Counted from the first letter of the stretch, positions 10,450 to 22,569 are shown. The stretch: DNA of 64,000 nucleotides from Carnegiea gigantea (GCA_029747015.1 JAKOGI010002787.1:1-64000); one strand, 5' to 3'. Notes: generated by a model from the sequence alone, not told the origin. Made by a program: numbers and translations.

Positions 10450-11732
10450 TGATGAATGTCATATTTGCAAGGATTTTATAAGTGTCTGGAGTCATTTTAG
10501 GGGATTAATATGCTTAATTGTATGATTTATGGTTCTACTTCTACTATTGCACTAGGTTTGCTTGCTTTGAGAGATTTTGCATATTTTCACTTTATGAGCC
10601 AAGTTATATGAGTGGAATGAGGATTTTTCAAGCCTTAAGGATCAAAGGAGATAGCAAAAGAGGCCAAAAGATAGACGACACGGACCAACCATGGTCTAGG
10701 AGGTTATAGGAAAAGCAGTTGGACAAAAGAGAAGAACCAGTGTGACTAGTGGCCACTATGTTTTGTTCGTGATAGGCCCCTTTCCCCCTGGTCTTCATAT
10801 TTTCTCATGGCCGTTCGACTTCTAGGCGCTTTTAACATTTTGGTTGTAGAATATACGTGATAAAAGGCCTATTTTCAGCTCATTTCACCATCATCCCATT
10901 CCACTTTACCATAATCCACTGTTTTAGATTAGAATTTAGATTATATTAGAGGGAGGGAAGCAAGTGGAACAAGGAGATTCGCAAGGAAGAGGGATCAAAT
11001 TTGCAATGACGATTCAAGCATGCATTCGGGCTGAGCAATTCTTTTCCTTCTCTTCTCTCATTTTTTTTTAATTAGATTTATTGCTTTCTAGATTAATAGA
11101 CAAGATTATGTAATTCATGTTAAGTTGCAGTTTTAAATCTTGGGATTGATGTTGAACTTGTATTTGCCTATGTTTTTGAATTGATTGTTTGGTGCAATTT
11201 TGAATTGTTGGTTCATTTCATCAAGTTTGGAGTTTGAATTTCTTGTAAGAAGTTTGATCGCCTTCTTGCTTGTATTACACATTGGGTGAAGTACTGAAAG
11301 ATGAAATCTGATATCAAAATTTCTGAATTTGACCTAATTGTGTAATATCTTGAAAGAGAATTACCGATCGAGAGACCTAAAATGATAATCATGTGCCTAA
11401 TGAACCTAAACTAATCAAAAATTCATGAGAATTGATTTGATTTGGGTATTTCACTCTGCCTTGAAAGACGGTTATGAATACCTTGATTGTTGACCTTGAA
11501 ATACCTAATTAAAGAGAAAGTGCTTGATTTATTCTTGAACCGACTAATTATCTAGTTGATTTAATTCCTTGAATATTTATTCATTAGATTAGATAATATA
11601 TTACTTTAGTTTCAATCTTGAAGTTTGATCTACTTAGCCTCTCTTGAGGGGATAAAGCCCAATAGATCAACCTAGTTCTTATGGGAGACGACCTTGAGTT
11701 ACTATAACGCCATTGTGTACTTGCGACACTCA
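10450..11732 (+). repeat. Element F 5' LTR (1283 bp)
   Basis: Starts TGATGAATGTCA and ends CGACACTCA just before AGTTTT and the PBS. The matching 3' copy begins at 14809. Divergence between the two is clearly visible, so the insertion is old. Confidence 0.88.
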
Positions 11733-11738
11733 AGTTTT

Positions 11739-11756
11739 TGGTGCTGTTGACGGAGA
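11739..11756 (+). other. Element F primer-binding site, tRNA-Asp type
   Basis: TGGTGCTGTTGACGGAGA lies six bases after the LTR end. It differs at four positions from TGGCGCCGTTGCCGGGGA, the complement of the plant tRNA-Asp 3' end used by Athila-type elements. Confidence 0.75.
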
Positions 11757-12193
11757 CTAGCGTCGAATATTAGGTATTTTCTCAATACGTTTGACTAAGC
11801 CTTTTGTTTTTATTTGAAAAAAACTAAAAAATTAAAAATAATAAAATAAAAATAAAATTTGGGGAAAAAAGCAATGAATTATTTTGAAGGTACTTTAAAC
11901 AATTAAGTATCTTTCTTGCTCAATGTGTGTTGGTAAACAAAAAATTTTAGACATTGTTGATGAGGTGAAAATAGTGAACCCCGTGCTCTTTTAGGGTATT
12001 GGGGTTTTGTTGCTAAAAGCATTGACGATGCATGATATTTTCTTGAGTGAATTGCTTGCAATTCAGTTGAGTTTGAGAAGGCTAGTCGTGTTTTTAGGTA
12101 TTCTTTCCTTAATTCGTGTGCATTCTATGTTATATCTTATTATGTTCCTTTTTGGTGTGATTTGTGTAGTTCTTCTTATCATGATATAAATTT

Positions 12194-12736
12194 GTGTCCT
12201 TGTCATGCATGTATGCTTGTTATACGCAACCTGGCCTTGCTTCACCTATGGACAATACTGATGTTGATTTGACCTTCTATGATTCATCCTTCCCTTTAGC
12301 TAAGTGCATGGGGCTCGAGGCGGGTGAGCCTTTTAGGGGAGTTGTTAGGTCTAATGTTGTTTATGTATGTTTTGAGTCGGAAGATACTTTAGATGATATG
12401 TATGATCTAGTTGGGACTCTTTTGGATGGGTCACATGATGTCCTTGTGCATGAGGAGTCTCTTAGCCTTGGTTTTGATTGTAGTGTTCTCCCTAATCATA
12501 TTGATCATTCTCATACTTCCCCTTATTGCTCATTGCCCTCTCCTTCCTATGAGTATATCCTCATTGAGCCTATTGATAATCCTATGATTTTTTATGCTAA
12601 TGTTGATTTGGGCTATGAGGATCACATGTTTAGTATGCTTGGTGGGAATGTTGATAATTTTATGCCCCTATGTTTCTTTAGTGGGTATAATGCTTCTCTT
12701 GACCGATGTTGCATGTACCTAGTGGATGCTCTTTAA
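12194..12736 (+). pseudogene. Element F acidic ORF of unknown function
   Basis: A 180-codon open stretch, not recognised as gag, pol or env. It has an acidic, serine-rich body with PLAKCMGLEAGEPFRG near residue 36, EYILIEPIDNP, and the tail SLDRCCMYLVDALKK. The same anchors occur in element G (CMGSEMGDPSRC and SFDPYCAYLEDMLRKIK at 22570-22902), and similarity continues past the stop as FFDFSFDFS, then DKLLRALTTSDL. The conservation between two elements argues that it was once a real reading frame, perhaps the 3' part of a longer one. No catalytic motif is visible. Confidence 0.5.
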
Positions 12737-12959
12737 AAAATCGTGTGGAATACTTTCTTTGATTTCTCTTTTGATTTTTCCATGGTTTTTGGTTTTTTAA
12801 AGAGAGCACTAGCTTTCTTTGTTATGTTCAACATCATGCTCTCTTATAGCCAAGCTTGTGACCCATGCTACAGTGTTTGATAAGCTTTTGCGGGCCTTGA
12901 CTACATCTGATTTGGTGGCCGTGTCTTGAAGTTGTGATGGAGTAGCTGATGCTCCATTT

Positions 12960-14808
12960 GGCCCGGTTGCAAGGAGGCCTTAGCTTAGGTGCACTTAGCA
13001 CCGAACCTGGTGAGGTCGTTGCATTTTGTTCTCTTGCCCTTCTCTCACTTTCTTTATTTTGAATAATAATTCTTTATCTAAGCATGGGGGAAGCATAGTT
13101 TCGTGTTTCTATTTTGGTCTTTAGTTTGCATACTTGTTAGAGCATATAGTTTTAGCTTTCTTTTTGTTTGTGCTAGTATTTTGCATTTAGTTGAATTTTA
13201 CATTTGCATATAGGATTGCATGCAGCGACGCTGTGGATTGGCTTAAGATGTGCTCCAATGATAATTCTCTAGGCACGATAGTGTTCATAAGCTTGAGTAA
13301 CTTTTGGTGTGTAATCCCTTTTCGTGCTAAAATTTATGAAGGCTTTCTCAATATTTCTTGTTTTAACCCTTGTCTTGTTTTTAAACTTTGTCGGCCCCTT
13401 AGAGTCGTTGGCACTAATGTTGTTACACAGGAGTCATTTTATGAGCTAATCGAGAACTTAGTAGTTATCCCATGGGACTTTGAGCCTTATTTGGACTATT
13501 CATTATATTTAGTCTCATGTTTTCTTTCATATGTGTGAGTCTTCCATGTTGCATCTGTAGAACTTGCTTAGATTCTTGTTTAAAACCACATTAGCAGATG
13601 CATAGTTGATGATATAATAGAGGCATTCGTTCTTTAGACATTTTAGCCATATAGTGAAATAGGCTACCCTTCTGTTACATGTGTATCGCCCTTGCTAGCC
13701 CCTTTGAGCTTATATACGCCTTTGTTGTGAACACTTCATATTAGCTCTTGGCCAAATACATGTTCCTACCTTTCAGCCACATCTATGGAGTATCACTTCA
13801 TCTATGTAGTCAGTGGTTTTGGGGGCATTTGAGTTTAAGGTGGCTTTGGTGTGTTGCTTTGTTGAGGGATTGATGTTATTGAGCATTTAGTTGTGTTCCC
13901 CTCTTATTTGGATTGTGTATATACATATTAGGTTCTAAGTTGATAATTTGTGATCTTATGCCTTTCTATAATTGATATTTTCATTTTATTTCCAAAAGTA
14001 AAAAAGAAAAAGGAAAAAAGTCATGTTAAAGAGGAAGAGAAAAAAAGAAAGAGAGAAAAAAGAGAAAACAAACAACAAACAACCAAAAAAGTGAATAGTT
14101 GATTGGCATTGGATATGTGAATAGCTTGTGTTCCTTCTTTGTTAACTCATTTTCTATATCGTTCATTGGGGTATGTTCAATATGCTATTGGGGTTTGGAG
14201 TGTTGGTAAACTTCGCAGTTGCTTGGTGTTTTGTTGGGTTCTCCCTAGCCGTTTGGCTATCTAGGTCCACATTGCCCAAATTCGTTAATCCACTCCTTTC
14301 TCTTAACCCTTCTAACCCATGTTACAACACAAATAAAGTCTTCTTGATTGTCCTATGGAAATTGCATCTTTAGGGAGGAGAATTTGACAGTATTAAGAAG
14401 CCTATCGTAAATTGCATCTTTGGAATGAGTCTTGAGTGAACTCATGCTATGCTTCAAACAAATGACGAGAGTGATTCACATTTTCCAAAAGTAAGGTTCT
14501 ACCAGTCTATTTAGCTCTACAATTGCATGTACTTACGTGACGTGCTTTTTGATTCTTTAGGGGTGACCAAGTTTGATATTGAGCTTGTGGTCTCATACTT
14601 TTTCGAAAACCTTCTCCTCCGCCTAATTTTGAAACGTCTTATGCACTATTTGGGGTTGCTGTTGATTATTATTCTTGCTTGTAATATGGTATGACCTGCA
14701 TACTTTAAGGAGGTTGTTATGTTATATATTTGAGTCCTAGATGTATCAACCCTTGTTGGTTTTCTGTAGTGTTTACTTAAGGACAAGAAAGATTTAAGCA
14801 TGGGGCAG
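12960..14808 (+). other. Element F 3' non-coding region and purine tract
   Basis: No conserved reading frame is seen. A purine-rich low-complexity stretch lies at 13995-14080. The end, CTTAAGGACAAGAAAG followed by AGCATGGGGCAG (14798-14808), is the purine tract before the 3' LTR. Confidence 0.6.
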
Positions 14809-16187
14809 TGATGAATGTCAGATTTGCATGTATTTTTTAAGTATTTAGGAGTCATTTTAGGGGATTAATATGCTTAATTGTATGATTCGTGCCCCTATTT
14901 CTACTATTATGCTTGGTTTCACTTGTTTTGAGAGATTTGATATATTTTAACTTTGTAAGCCAAGTTGTGTGAGTAGAATGAAGATTTTTAAGGCCTTAAG
15001 GAGACATAAAAGAGGCTGAAAGACACCCATCATGGACTAACGGTGATCTATACCATGGTCTAGGAGGTTCTAGGAGAAGCAGTTGGACACAAGTAGAGAA
15101 CCAGCATGACTAGTGCTACCAAGATCTATCCATGGTGGTGCCCAGGGTCTTTGGTGACCCCCTTCCCCCAGATCATCATGTTTTCTCACGACAGTTCGAC
15201 TTCTAGGCGATGTTTACATTTTGGCTGCATAATATCCATGGTGGTGCCCATGGTCTGTGGTGACCCCCTTCCCCCAGATCATCATGTTTTCTTACGACAG
15301 CTCGACTTCTAGGCGATGTTTATGTTTTGGCTGCACAATATTCGCGATAAAGGCCTATTTTTAGCCTCATTTCCCCATCATCCCATTCCACTTTCCCATA
15401 ATCCACTATTTCATATTAGAATCCAGATTAGATTAAAGGGAGGGAGAGCAAGTAGAAGAGGGAGATTTTTAAGGAAGAGAGATCCAGTTTGCAATCGATG
15501 GATTCGAGCACGCTTTCGAGGTAAGCAATTCTTTTGCTTCTCTTCTCTTTTCTCTATTAGATTTATTGCTTTCTAGATTCATAGATTAGATTATGTAATT
15601 CATGTTAAGTTGTAGTCTTAAATCTTGGGATCGATGTTAAACTTGCATTTACCTGCATTTTTTAATTGATTATTTGGTGCACTTTTGAATTGTTGGGTTC
15701 ATTTCATCAAGTTTGGAGTTTAAATTGCCTGTGAGAAGCTTGATCTCCTTCTTGCTTGTATTAGATATTGTGTGAAGTTCTAAAAGGTGAAATTAGATGT
15801 CGCAATCACCAGAGTTGATTTGATTGTGTGATATCTTGAGAGAGAATTACCGATCGAGAGGCAAAAAATCATGAGAATTAATGATTGATTTGAGTTGGGT
15901 ATTTCGCTCCGCCTTGAAAGAGGGTCGTGAATACCTCAGTTATGGGTGTTGAAATTACCTAATTAAAGAGAAAGTACTTGATCCATTCTTAAACCAAGTA
16001 ATTTTCTAGTTAACTTAATTCCTTGAATATTTATCCATTAGATTAGATAATAGATTTGTTTAGTTTTAATCTCGAATTTTGAATTGCTTAGCCTATCTTG
16101 AGGGATACAACCCAATAAATCAACCAAGTCCTTGTGAGAGACGACCTTGGTTTACTACAACGCCATCATGCACTCACGACCCTATCA
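14809..16187 (+). repeat. Element F 3' LTR (1379 bp) with internal duplication
   Basis: Starts TGATGAATGTCA and ends CCTATCA. It is about 96 bp longer than the 5' LTR because of a 106-bp tandem duplication at about 15127-15338 that the 5' LTR lacks. Confidence 0.88.
15127..15338 (+). repeat. 106-bp tandem duplication in element F 3' LTR
   Basis: Two copies start TATCCATGGTGGTGCCCA (15127 and 15233) and run through TTCGACTTCTAGGCGATGTTTA-type sequence. The 5' LTR has a single copy near 10770-10870. Confidence 0.8.
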
Positions 16188-16415
16188 CATGGTGAACTTC
16201 AGGGTTTTCTTTTTGTGAGTGTAGTGAATCCTAAAAAATTCGTGAAATAGTTGTTAAGCATCAAGGACGTCTTGCGTAATTGCTCTATACAATCTAGTGG
16301 GGGTTCGATTTTCGGAGAATCCTTCTTCCCACCTGCTTATCCTTTCATATCATCTTTCCCTCCTTTGTTGTGAGGTTTCTCACCATTTTCATCATATGCT
16401 CGTTAAAGATTATGG
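16188..16415 (-). pseudogene. gag: Element A gag, upstream part
   Basis: The minus strand reads LMLNNYFTNF and, in shifted frames, TLTKRKPEVHH. This matches the sequence just upstream of the gag core in element B (MLKNYFND at about 27500). Beyond about 16415 it jumps straight into LTR sequence, so the leader, PBS and LTR 3' half of element A are deleted. Confidence 0.65.
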
Positions 16416-16429
16416 TTTTTAATAGTTTA

Positions 16430-16839
16430 AACTAACAAGGACAACCAAAATGGACTGCTGAGTTGCTTCAAAAATGTTTTCAAAAAGGCCTTCAAGCAAT
16501 CTCTATTATAGGGACAAACTTCACTCCATAGGCTCAAAACAAAGATCTAAATTTAGCGATGATCATATGGGGATATGATGGGGTACATCACATCACTGTC
16601 CGTCATCACTGATAGCCTCTACTATTCAATACGGGAAATAAAATCTTAATTACAATATCGCATATCATGCAGCACATTCGCATTAATCATATTAAAAAAT
16701 GTAAATCAAAGGTACAATATCAGTCCAACAAACTCCAAAAATAAAATGAATAATTACAACCGTGGGAACTACCTAGAGATTACATCTTTGATAATTTGAA
16801 ATCAAAAATCATGAAAAGAGATAAAGTACAAGGATAGAG
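16430..16839 (-). repeat. Element A 5' LTR, inner fragment
   Basis: Reverse complement of the LTR middle of element B (about 17820-18240), including the block around GATCTAAATTTAG. It is interrupted at 16839 by element B and continues at 54651-55247. Confidence 0.75.
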
Positions 16840-19800
16840 TGTAGATGCCCAAAAATGGCATTTTGATTTTTATAAAATGCTCATGACGAAATCATGACCG
16901 AATTTGTGTATTTGAGTCTTAACAGAGCAACCCTTAATCTAAGTGTGACAGAATAATAAAAAGGAGAAAAACAAAAAGCTAATTGAGCTAAAAAAGCTCA
17001 ATCTAAGAATGTTTGGTGCCCAGTTGAGATCCACTCTAGGGATTATAAAATTATTAAGTATGGATAATAGTATTCTTCATTAAATAAGCTTCATAAAGAC
17101 ATATTATGCACTAAACTTTGACAAGCAACAGAAAAGATATAAGTCAATGGCAAAGATGTGTGCTCAAAATGACATAAAGTTCACTATTCGCTTATATCTT
17201 CTTTCACACCTACCCCAAAAATTATGAAATTAGTTTCATTAGAAAATAGAATCAATAAAATTTCAGGGAAAAAATGTATCACTCAAAGTGGAGGTTAGAT
17301 GATAAAATTATGGCCAAAACATTTACAACGCAACCTGGCCTAAGAAACCCGACTGGGTTCTGGCTGAACCGGTTAGGAATCGGGCCGGGTTGCTTAAAAG
17401 GGAACCGACCGAGTTCCTTAATTTTCATTTCTCTAAGTCCTTTTCTTCCTTAAGTGTGTCTGATTAATTAGAGTTCCACCCTGATTAATGCATCCACTTG
17501 GATTAAGCTTAATGAGATTAGGGATAGGTCTTCGTTCTCTAAACTGATTCAGTCAATCCCTTCCACCATTGTAAAAAGGGAGCTAGCCCAGGGGTTAGAG
17601 ACATTAGCTAGAGTCCAGAGACTAGTATTATGTGAGAGTTAAAAAATAGCAAGAGATTTATGCTAGAATAATTCCAAAATTGTAGAAGTAAAATCCTGAC
17701 TGATATACTAAGAGCATTGAGAAGAAGAGATATGATTGATCAATAAAAATGCATCACTTTGCTTGGGTTTCTAGATAAACTAAGTGGGTTATCTTATGCA
17801 CATGATATAAATCCTCTCTTTTCTTTCCAATATTATTTATTTTCATGATTTTTGATTTCAAGTTGTCAAAACTGTAATCTTTGGGTTGTTCTCTGCCCGC
17901 TGTAATTATTTATTTTAGTTTTGGATTTTGTTGGACTAGGAATTGTCTCCTTGATTTGGATTATTTAACATGATTGATGTTAATATGTTGCATGACTATA
18001 TGATAGTGTAACTAAGATCTAGTTTTCCATGTTGAATAGTAGAGGCCATCATTGATGACGGGCGGTAATGTGATACATTGCATCATATCACCGTGCCATC
18101 GCCCCCAAATCTAGATCTTTAATTAGAGCGTATGGATTCCAGATGCTCCCCAAACTAGGAATTCTATGAGGGACTTTCAAAAGGCTCTTTGAAGCTAATG
18201 AGCTGTCCTATTCAATGTCCTTTTGGTTGCCCTTATTGGTTTATGATTCTCTTTGAAAAGTAGATTTGGTTTGTTAGTTTTTTCCAAAACTCACTAGTGC
18301 CTCTATTAATTAATTTTGTTGCTTCACCTTACTTATATTTTTTACTCTTTATTTTGTTTTTATTTAATTTTTCAGCATAACGATTCGGGATTGAAGACAT
18401 TATCACTATCTGGAGAAGAACCTGAGCCCTACACTAGCCCAGTAACCCAATCCGGTTCCTGGATCATGCTAACTAATCAACTTTTAGATTAGGTAGTCAA
18501 TATTACCAAGAACCAGATCAGGGAATAAGACCTAATTCTGGCACAGGAACCCGACCGAGTTCCTTTGGTTTCCTCTTTTCGAGTCCTATTCTATCTAAAA
18601 TGTGCCTGGTCAATTAGAATTCCACTCGAATTAACACACCCATTTAGACAAAGCTTAATGACACTAGGAGTACCTGTCCTCTCTCTGAACGAAATCATCT
18701 ATCCCCTTTACCACTATTAAAAAAAGGGGCTGCCTCAGGGATTGGAGGCATCAAAAAATTAGCATCAACTAGAAACTAGAAACTAGCATTGTGTAAGAGT
18801 TAAAAAAATATCAAGAGATTTCCGGTAGAATAATGCCAAAAATTGGAGAGGCAAAATCTTGATTGATATACTGGGAGCATTGAGAAGAAGAGATCTTATT
18901 GATCATTAAAAATGCAACACTTTGTTGAGTTCCTAGGTAAATGAAGTAAGTTATCTTATGCGCGTATCCTCCCTTTATCTTTCTAATATTATTTCTGTGC
19001 ATGGTTTTTGATTTCAAGTTGCAAAAGATGGAATCTTTAGGTAGCACACCGCCCGCTGTAATTACTTATTATGCTTTTAGATTTTGTTTGACTAAAAATT
19101 GTCTCTTTGATTTGCATTAGTTAATATGATTGATGCTAATATGTTAAACGACTGCCTGATAGTGTAACTAAGATCTAGTTTTCCACATTGAATAGTAGAT
19201 GCCATCAATGATGATGGGTGGATATATGATGCACTCCATTATCTCACTATACCATCCACCCCAAATCTAGATCTTCGATTTGAGCCTATGGATTCAAGAT
19301 GCTCCCCACAGCAGGAATTATTCGAGGGCTTTTCGAAAACCTTTTTGAAACGAATTGATTGCCCCATTCGATGTCCCTTTTGGTGGTCCCTATCGGTTTA
19401 TGGTTTGCTTTAAAAAGTAGACTTGATTTGTACATATCAATAATGCTTAACCTTATTTGTAGTTTTTACTCTTTATTTTATTTTTATTTAATTTTTCAAC
19501 ATAAAGATTTTGGATTCAAGGCAATATCACTTTTAGGACTTGGGTCCAGCACTGGCCAATGAACCCAATACCAAGCTTCCGGATCAGGTAGTTAATACTG
19601 CCAGGAATCAGATCAGGAATAGGTGATTTTGGTGTACGAACCCGATCGGGTTCTTGGATTAGAACCCTAGTCCATTTTCTAGTCTAGTAAATTGATCTAT
19701 CAGAATCTGATTTTTGAGAAAAAGGAAAATATTAAAAAACCATTTTGGAATTCAAAGGAAAAAAAATGATAAATCCCCAGCAAACAGGTCTTATCATTTG

Positions 19801-19851
19801 TGGGGGACTGCTACTCGGGATAGGTTCCCCGAGGTTGTGTAGGTCTTTACA
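16840..19851 (+). repeat. Element B 5' LTR (3012 bp) with 1.15-kb internal duplication
   Basis: Starts TGTAGATGCCC and ends GGTCTTTACA just before the PBS. The start matches 32185 (3' LTR of B) and 57226 reverse-complemented (LTR of C). The C LTR is 1833 bp; the extra 1179 bp here is accounted for by a tandem duplication. Short ORFs inside are not conserved. Confidence 0.85.
17407..19650 (+). repeat. Tandem duplication of about 1.15 kb within element B 5' LTR
   Basis: Blocks recur at an offset of roughly 1.1-1.17 kb: GACCGAGTTCC at 17407 and 18553, GAGCATTGAGAAGAAGAGAT near 17711 and 18875, GTGTAACTAAGATCTAGTTTTCCA near 18006 and 19160, and CCAAATCTAGATCTT near 18105 and 19262. The two units have diverged noticeably, so the duplication is not recent. 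Confidence 0.85.
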
Positions 19852-19852
19852 G

Positions 19853-19870
19853 TGGCAACTCTACTGGTGA
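19853..19870 (+). other. Element B primer-binding site
   Basis: TGGCAACTCTACTGGTGA follows the TTACA end of the LTR. It resembles the TGGCGACTCCGCTGGGGA-type site of Ogre/Tat elements, reported for tRNA-Arg priming. The tRNA match is from memory and not checked. Confidence 0.55.
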
Positions 19871-20424
19871 TGTTTTTCAAAAGCAAGTGAGATTTGAATT
19901 TGTAAATGGGAAATTCTTTTAATTACACTTGCAGTAGGTGTTCTTGCATTGTGCTACCTTAGTCGGATCAACAACACTTCTAGGATTAAACCCTGCTATT
20001 ACCGCTCAAGAGATCAATTGGTTCCCTCGGTGAGCTCGTTAGACTTAACTAAGCATGTATTGATCCACCCACGTGCGAAAAACTTTTCAGAGCATGTGAC
20101 TTAGGGAAGCAATCGAAATGTTCCAGTCTTGTCATGTATTCCATAGATAACGTAAGAAGCATTTAGGTTGCGAGAGGAATATTATAAAACTGACTTGAAT
20201 TACTTGTTACTTAGAACCTTCGCTGAGGATGGAACTCATATGTGTGCTTAGATATACTTTTGTATGATTCAACTTCCATAGCTTTAGTGACTATGCATTG
20301 ATGCTTTAGGTTTTAGGAGAGCCCAGGTTAGAGAAAGTTAAACTTAGTGACTAGGGTCATAAATCAAAGCAGCTTTGAGACCGACAAAGCTCTAAAGGCT
20401 TTTGACCTCGGACCCGAATAGGTT
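19871..20424 (+). other. Element B leader, first part
   Basis: Untranslated leader between PBS and gag. No ORF or motif seen. It stops at the insertion of element G and resumes at 25966. Confidence 0.7.
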
Positions 20425-21732
20425 TGTTGGGCACTAATTTTTCGAATTTTACGTGCCATATTCACCTAATTTTAGCTCGCATAATAATATAATCTTCAGG
20501 ATTTTTACTTGTTTTGTTTACTTTTATAGGTAATAAGTTCAACTGAGCAAATGTCGCAAAAAGAAGTGAAAGAGGAACAAAAGAAGAAAAAAAGCAGTAA
20601 GGCGACGGGTAACTGGGGCGAGGCATAACAGCCATCACCCACCCCTGCAGCCACGGCCAGGGGCAAGCGACAATCGTCACCTCCCTCGCTTGCCTCGGCC
20701 CTTCTCTGCCCGCCCGATTCCTATTTAAAGTCGCTTCTTCAGGACTTTTGGGGGGTTCTTTTTGGAGAGTTTAGGTTAGGTTTTAGGTTAGTTTTAGCCA
20801 ATAAAAATCCCATTAAGGAGATTAGATTGTAATTTTGGGAGATTTGGATTCAAGCTTGTGGATTTTGGATCTTTATTCAACAATGCTCAAGCCTAAGTTC
20901 TCGCTTCTCTCTTTCTTTTTATATTTCATATTTTGCTCTTGCTTTTTTTATTTGAGCATGTTTAGATTGTATTTAGATTAAATGTTTAGTTTTTATTGTT
21001 AGTCCATGTTTTATTAGCTTGCTAGATTAGATTAGTTCATTCTCTTTCCTCTCTAGTTCATGTTTGTTTTCATATTTGCTACTTTAGGTGTAGTTAGATT
21101 TTATGGTTTCTCTGTTGATGACTAGTAGCTAATTTTGTTGGCTTGGATTGTGATTAGCCCTTTGATGGCTAACTAGTCATGTGTTAGGCCTAACCACACC
21201 CAATTTATGCCTAGAACTTAGTATTTTCTCTCATGCCCGCTAAGTAATTGACTTATGCCGAGAGCTGAGGTCAATTAGCTAGTGTGGAAGAGGGGATAGC
21301 CGGGATTTGGACATGAAAATAGTCCCAATTCTAACTAGGTCTAAGGCTTGCTAATTTAGTGGCTTAATCAGGTTAACCCCGTGGAAATATGAGGTTAGAC
21401 TAATTAGCCTAGCTTACGACCCTTAAGAGAAGGGTTGGGTGGTTTCAATGGTGCAACCGACCATCTCCAGTTTTCTGAATGGGTTGTGTAGGTTATGACT
21501 TGTCTTGATTGGTTGGTCCATCAATTGGTCAAATTGTGACTCCAAGCCTCTTTTCTTGTGTTTATTAGCTTAATTTAGCTTGCCTTTCTTTCCTGCTCAC
21601 ATAACTTAGCTTGAAACACTTGAGCGAATTCCAGTACTTGAAGCCCAACTTCTTGTGGACGACGCCCTGAGTACTCGACAATAAACCTTACACTTGGGAT
21701 TATAAATTTTAAAACTTGAATTCCTCACATCA
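20425..21732 (+). repeat. Element G 5' LTR (1308 bp)
   Basis: Starts TGTTGGGCACTAATTTTTCG and ends CTCACATCA. A GC-rich stretch at 20600-20720 is followed by TATTTAAAG at about 20721, a candidate TATA box, then the transcript leader. The same order recurs in the 3' LTR. Confidence 0.88.
20721..20730 (+). promoter_or_regulatory. Candidate TATA box in element G 5' LTR
   Basis: CCTATTTAAAG lies just after a GC-rich block about 300 bp into the LTR. The equivalent sequence is present in the 3' LTR near 24914-24923. Confidence 0.45.
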
Positions 21733-21738
21733 AGTTTT

Positions 21739-21756
21739 TGGCGCTGTTGTGGGGAA
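21739..21756 (+). other. Element G primer-binding site, tRNA-Asp type
   Basis: TGGCGCTGTTGTGGGGAA lies six bases after the LTR end and is close to the canonical tRNA-Asp complement TGGCGCCGTTGCCGGGGA. Confidence 0.8.
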
Positions 21757-22091
21757 GTTGATGCTTTTTAAAATCGAGATTTACTTGAGCATTCGAGACT
21801 AGGTCTTTAGAAAATCCAAAACATAAAAAACAAAAAATTTAAAAAAATCAAAATGGCTATTTTCCATTTACCTTAATTTAAACATGAACCTTTTTGGTAA
21901 TACTTGTCTAGATTGAATGATTACCATGCCTAGTATGTTTATTTCACATATGAAAAATGGAAAATATGCAATGTTGTGCTTGAGGAGATAACACATGAAA
22001 CCCCAATCACCTTGAGTCCATGTATTATGGTGGTATGTGCTCTTTAGACATTGTTGATATGTGAGACTTGTTTGAGTCTTTGCCTTAGTAT

Positions 22092-22457
22092 CAATGGCAC
22101 GATGAGAATGCTAGTGAGTCTTTCACGTTACCTTCCCCCACTTCCTATAATTTGCATGCTTATTCTCCTCTTGTGTGCTCTTATTGTCAATCTTTGGACC
22201 ATGATGCAAATTCTTGTCCCTATTATGATATTTCTTATGCATGCTATGAGACACTTAATGCCATAATAAAGACAATGAGTGAGCAACATGAGTGTTTTGT
22301 TGAAAAGATGAGGGCCTGTGACCTATTGCATGAGACCGACCCTAGCCCGTCTTCTTCTAGACTTGAGGTTAGTCTCTATGATGATTATGAGTCTTCTCTT
22401 CCTCTAAAGCCTAATTTTATTAATGATTCACTTGACTTGCCTAGTGGAAGTCATTGA
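22092..22457 (+). pseudogene. Element G ORF piece with CCHC zinc-knuckle pattern
   Basis: The frame is open from 22092 to 22457 with no certain ATG; it is probably part of a longer frame, now cut by stops. It contains CSYCQSLDHDANSC, which fits CX2CX4HX4C, the nucleic-acid-binding knuckle of gag proteins, followed by a coiled-coil-like stretch (YETLNAIIKTMSEQHECFVEKM) and an acidic tail with EVSLYDDYESSLPL. This suggests a gag-derived or RNA-binding protein, though no retroviral gag core is visible. The second half continues in another frame at 22570. Confidence 0.6.
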
Positions 22458-22569
22458 TCCTCCCTTGACTTCTTTACCAATCATCACTCCATCCTTGTCT
22501 AGCACACTTAGAGATAATACTAAGGGTGTCTTGACCTTACTTTATTCTCCCCTCCCTTTAGCTTAGTGC

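Larger units (their letters stand above)
10450..16187 (+). mobile_element. Element F: non-autonomous LTR retrotransposon with perfect TSD CATGG
   Basis: Two direct LTRs (10450-11732 and 14809-16187) bound a 3.1-kb interior with a PBS and a purine tract. CATGG occurs at 10445-10449 and again at 16188-16192, and excision restores element A gag. The interior holds one degraded acidic ORF and no RT, protease or integrase motif, so F depends on another element. PBS type and LTR ends resemble those of the Athila-like element D. Confidence 0.9.

Noticed and set aside
13191..13538. 115-codon ORF in the element F interior
   Set aside because: No recognisable domain and no counterpart found in element G; best explained as chance in T-rich sequence.
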